From contig NZ_CP081005.1 of assembly GCF_022317005.1 (NCBI RefSeq), positions 62,001-126,000 of the forward strand: a stretch of DNA of 64,000 nucleotides, in the 5' to 3' direction. Position numbers and translations under genes: made by a program. Shown one piece after another: positions 61,790 to 64,000 of this stretch (positions within the stretch are counted from its first letter, which is position 1; every line of letters begins with the position of its first letter). A model generated the notes under the pieces. That model did no database searches. It had not been told where the DNA came from and was given only the letters and a program-made list of their open reading frames with translations. This DNA comes from Mycobacterium sp. IDR2000157661. GTDB taxonomy: Bacteria; Actinomycetota; Actinomycetes; Mycobacteriales; Mycobacteriaceae.

Positions 61790-62500
61790 TCAGCTTCTGT
61801 TGCTCGACTCTTCGGTGAGGTTCCACCGCTGGGCGACGACGTGCGGGATCGGCAGTCCGGAGATGGTGGCGTCCAGCAGGGTGTGGACGGGCAGCTCGGT
61901 CGGCAGATAGTGTTTCCAGCGGCCGGCCGGCCCCGTCGACGAGCCTGATGTAAGACAGTCCAGGTATGCAGTGGCCAGCGACACCCGGCAATCGTGGAGC
62001 CACCCTCCGTGACCCCGCTGCTCCTCGAGGAAGGTCAGAGCGATTTCGTAGTCGCGATCGGCCGGATCGGGACGCTGGGGTGGGACGACCTGGGCGAGCC
62101 TTTCGACCAGTGCCCGGACTGTGCGGCCATAGGGTCCGTACTCGAAGCCTGGGGTCATGCGCTGCACCACTTCGATGCGGCGAGCCCGAAGCTGGCGGGT
62201 GGTGAAACCCGGCAGCGATGTGGGTTCGTAGCGCAACGGGCGGATGGGCTTGACCTGCCACACCTCCCACGGCAGGCAGCGGTGGGCATAACGGCCCCCG
62301 GCGTACGCGAGGTACGCCGGGTCCTCGAAGAGCCGAAACCCGTTCCAGTTGCGAGACATCAAGCGCCGTCCCGGTCGCAGGGTGCTGAACTCCTGAACGT
62401 TGACGACGTCGCGTCCGCGGGCGGCCACCACGTACCAAGGGCGGCTGCTGATGTCAGCGCGCGCCTGTGCATCGAGAGCGGAGGAGGTCATGGTGGGCAT
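61790..62500 (-). CDS. Unknown plasmid protein, 236 residues
   Basis: Starts MPTMTSSALDAQARADISSR (a second ATG at 62491 is possible). Aromatic-rich N-terminal half (PWYVVAARGRDVVNVQEFST, NWNGFRLFEDPAYLAYAGGR), then a helical part (EIALTFLEEQRGHGGWLHDC). No signal peptide. Copy 2 of the 13-bp palindrome lies about 40 bases upstream and may control it. Not recognised. Confidence 0.55.
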   Translation of the reverse strand: MPTMTSSALDAQARADISSRPWYVVAARGRDVVNVQEFSTLRPGRRLMSRNWNGFRLFEDPAYLAYAGGRYAHRCLPWEVWQVKPIRPLRYEPTSLPGFTTRQLRARRIEVVQRMTPGFEYGPYGRTVRALVERLAQVVPPQRPDPADRDYEIALTFLEEQRGHGGWLHDCRVSLATAYLDCLTSGSSTGPAGRWKHYLPTELPVHTLLDATISGLPIPHVVAQRWNLTEESSNRS

Positions 62501-62540
62501 TGTGCTCCTTAGCGGTGACAGCCCGGCGCACCGGATTATT

Positions 62541-62553
62541 CGTCACAGTGACG
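62541..62553. repeat. 13-bp palindrome CGTCACAGTGACG, copy 2
   Basis: In the 55-base gap between the gene starting at 62500 and mazF, followed by an AT-rich stretch (TATTAAT) that could hold a -10 for the - strand gene. It is the same palindrome as at 47661 and 63486. Confidence 0.6.
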
Positions 62554-62555
62554 TA

Positions 62556-62909
62556 TTAATGCGTGGGCGGGGGTTGTGGCCGAGGGGAGCGCCCCGCGGG
62601 CAGGGCGAGCGCGATGGCAAGCGCGGTATTGACGCGGGCCATGGTGGCCGGCGACAGCGCACCGAGGTAGTCGCCGAGTTCGTCTTTAGCGAGCGTTTCG
62701 ATGTTGTCGGCGTTCGCGTAGCCGGTCAGCGGATCGCTGCTGGCGAGTGCCACCCAGGTTGGGAGCCGGCGGGACGTGGTCGTCAGTCGGATGGCGACCA
62801 CGTCGGCGGTGTGGCGGTTGCGTTGGTTGTTGGACACGATCAGCCACGGTTTGGCGCCGTAGCCGAGATCGCAGCGATACACCTGGCCTCGCGCCGGGGT
62901 CACGGTCAC
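62556..62909 (-). CDS. mazF: MazF-family endoribonuclease toxin
   Basis: 117 residues from GTG 62909, overlapping the antitoxin stop (GTGA). MazF/PemK features: PARGQVYRCDLGYGAKPWLI, VVAIRLTTTSRRLPTWVAL, and the final helix AMARVNTALAIAL. The usual Arg in the first strand and the Ser/Thr in the third are in place. It would cleave RNA when freed from its antitoxin. The family is common in mycobacteria. Some C-terminal residues are extra Pro/Arg. Confidence 0.85.
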   Translation of the reverse strand: MTVTPARGQVYRCDLGYGAKPWLIVSNNQRNRHTADVVAIRLTTTSRRLPTWVALASSDPLTGYANADNIETLAKDELGDYLGALSPATMARVNTALAIALALPAGRSPRPQPPPTH

Positions 62910-63172
62910 TCGCTGACCGCCTGGCGTCGGTTACGCCGGGCGCGCGCGGCCGCGCGCTCGGCGACGGATTCGTATGGATACGAGGGATTCTCGGCAACCG
63001 CGGCGGCGTAGGCCGCGTCGAGTTCCTGCTCGCAGACGTGGTCCCAGAGACGGTTGATGGCGTCCACGATGGCGGCATTGCTGCTGCGGTAGTGGCCCTT
63101 TCCGACAATGTCTTGCAGGCGCTGATGTGTGGACGCATCGAGTCGCAATCGTGTGGAGTATTCTTCCGCCAT
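62906..63172 (-). CDS. Ribbon-helix-helix antitoxin of MazF
   Basis: 88 residues from ATG 63172. An N-terminal ribbon-helix-helix (YSTRLRLDASTHQRLQDIVG) dimerises and binds DNA. The C-terminus (LDAAYAAAVAENPSYPYESV, then RAAARARRNRRQAVSE) should wrap the toxin. Iterated GGTACC sites directly upstream are the probable operator for autoregulation. Confidence 0.82.
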   Translation of the reverse strand: MAEEYSTRLRLDASTHQRLQDIVGKGHYRSSNAAIVDAINRLWDHVCEQELDAAYAAAVAENPSYPYESVAERAAARARRNRRQAVSE

Positions 63173-63181
63173 AGCCTTGAT

Positions 63182-63238
63182 GGTACCACGCCATGTGCGT
63201 CTCAGCGGTACCTACTTCCGGTACCATTCACCGGTACC
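63182..63238. promoter_or_regulatory. GGTACC iterons upstream of the MazF antitoxin gene
   Basis: Four GGTACC sites at 63182, 63207, 63220 and 63233. The last three are exactly 13 bases apart. The spacing suits side-by-side binding of a ribbon-helix-helix antitoxin, the usual way such operons repress themselves. Confidence 0.6.
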
Positions 63239-63485
63239 GATAACATCCGTATGGTCAACCAGTAAATGGGCACGTGCGGGGGAGCACCCTCCAGGGCGTC
63301 AGTCCAGGAGGCGTGGTATCTCCGAGCCGTCATCGGGTGTCAGTTGCGGTATCGAGACGGTGAGAAGCGGTTGGAGCTGCTCGCAGCGGCGCCGGTCGGG
63401 TCTGCGCGGCCGCTCGGCTTCGCCAATCGCGCCTGCAGTGGCCTTCGCGAAATAGCTTGCGGTGCTGAATTATTCGAGTCCAATG

Positions 63486-63498
63486 CGTCACAGTGACG
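63486..63498. repeat. 13-bp palindrome CGTCACAGTGACG, copy 3
   Basis: Extended identity with the reverse complement of the copy at 47661 over 17 bases (GCGTCACAGTGACGAAA). It lies in the gene-free stretch between the toxin-antitoxin operon and the next + strand gene. Confidence 0.55.
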
Positions 63499-63720
63499 AA
63501 AAGAGCCGCTATGTGGGGCCCAATTATCACCGCTCCCGCAAGCGCGAGGCCGCCGCGTCGTAAGGACGGTCCAGCAGAACGTCGTGCCACGTTGGCGTCG
63601 TGACATTCTTCATGTCGGACATATACGGCCCGGAGCGCCCGCAGCGACTCGACATCGTTATCGAACATTCGCTGGTGACCAACCCGCTCCTGTCACCAAT
63701 AGTGCTGTCCATCAGCATAT

Positions 63721-63756
63721 TACGTCATACGTCATGGATAATCTCTATTATCCATG
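63721..63756. repeat. Hairpin and tandem heptamers upstream of the right-edge gene
   Basis: TACGTCA twice in tandem (63721-63734), then a perfect inverted repeat: arms CATGGATAAT and ATTATCCATG with loop CTCT (63733-63756). The local AT-richness stands out in this GC-rich region. It could be an operator, resolution site or terminator. Confidence 0.55.
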
Positions 63757-63914
63757 AATTTGGTTCGCCGACGTCCCTACGCCCCTCGATTCGCTATCGG
63801 CCCAACGTAGGTGTGAAAGTGCTGCGGGCTGAGTGCCGTCCGGCGCGGCCGCAAATCACCAATACGGACAGAATCGCTACTCGAGCACGCAGATGCAAGT
63901 CAGAGTGTGAGTTA

Positions 63915-64000
63915 TGCCCGACGACGTGCCAGAGGTCAAGACGTATTCGCTCACGGAAGTCGCGAAGATGGTTCTCCCGCCGGAGATGACGGATGGTGTG
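63915..64000 (+). CDS. HTH regulator or excisionase, N-terminal fragment
   Basis: Runs off the right edge. The visible start is MPDDVPEVKTYSLTEVAKMV, then LPPEMTDG, typical of an HTH/excisionase N-terminus where TYSLTEVAKMV is the first helix of the motif. Only 28 codons are visible. Confidence 0.5.

Larger units (their letters stand above)
63239..63914. other. Gene-free region with palindromes
   Basis: About 675 bases. No supported gene: a 129-codon frame is shadow-like and the other frames are short. It holds copy 3 of the CGTCACAGTGACG palindrome and a strong hairpin with tandem heptamers (see separate entries). Regulatory, termination or site-specific functions are likely. Confidence 0.4.

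Noticed and set aside
63600..63989. 129-codon + strand frame near the right edge
   Set aside because: Arg/Ser/Ile mix without pattern, crosses the hairpin, and overlaps the better HTH start at 63915 in another frame.
1..64000. CRISPR arrays, tRNA/rRNA genes, transposases, relaxase
   Set aside because: None seen on reading either strand. A relaxase is expected on such a plasmid but is probably outside the window.

Overview
The window is GC-rich, with many GTG starts and a full set of mycobacterial type VII secretion (ESX) genes. It also carries a type IV secretion system, a Rep protein, ParA/ParB-type partition genes, toxin-antitoxin modules and no housekeeping genes. This points to a large conjugative plasmid of a Mycobacterium, of the pRAW type known to combine a T4SS with a plasmid-borne ESX locus. 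Both ends are cut inside genes. No relaxase, tRNA, rRNA, CRISPR array or recognisable transposase was found.

Layout. (1) 1-2174: 3' part of a type ISP-like methylase/helicase on the + strand. (2) 2254-6883, - strand: six tightly coupled genes, namely a DUF1173 protein, an unknown, an ASCH-domain protein, an unknown, a D12-type adenine methylase homologue that has lost its catalytic motifs, and a winged-helix-like protein. (3) 6945-17480, mostly - strand: the T4SS, with a VirD4-like coupling protein preceded by a short ATPase-less paralogue, two membrane proteins, a protein with a discoidin-like region, a TcpC/VirB8-like protein, a VirB2-like pilin, a VirB4 ATPase and a VirB6/TrbL-like channel protein. 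(4) 17541-45167, - strand: the ESX locus. In transcription order it runs EspC-like, EspB/PPE-like, YbaB-like, small Ala-rich protein, membrane protein, EspK-like; then a small protein, three effector-like proteins sharing one N-terminal module, EccB, EccCa, EccCb; then PE, PPE, two Esx proteins, EspG, EspI, EccD, MycP, EccE and EccA. (5) 45168-50433: probable replication origin, rep, a WhiB/zinc-ribbon fusion, two poorly supported genes, parA and a parB-like gene. (6) 50488-60573: small DNA-binding regulators and a 1,922-residue methylase-helicase with coupled partners. (7) 60834-63172: a Fic/VbhA-like and a MazF/RHH toxin-antitoxin module. (8) 63173-64000: regulatory repeats and the start of a helix-turn-helix gene.

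How it works together. The VirB4/VirB6/VirB8/pilin/VirD4 set would form the conjugation channel. The ESX membrane complex (EccB, EccCa/b, EccD, EccE, MycP) with EccA, EspG and its PE/PPE/Esx/Esp substrates would secrete proteins needed for mating across the mycobacterial envelope. Two adjacent effectors carrying cell-wall hydrolase domains could open the wall locally. ParA/ParB and two toxin-antitoxin modules would stabilise the plasmid. The large methylase-helicases may protect incoming DNA.

Most notable observations: a 15-bp element (consensus GACANTNCGTGAACA) repeated in five promoter regions of the T4SS, ESX and rep units; eccC split by one in-frame TAA directly followed by ATG; two neighbouring effectors with about 650 bp of almost identical DNA but different catalytic ends; a methylase-like pseudoenzyme; a truncated VirD4 paralogue; and a giant methylase-helicase gene whose expected GTG start reads GTA.
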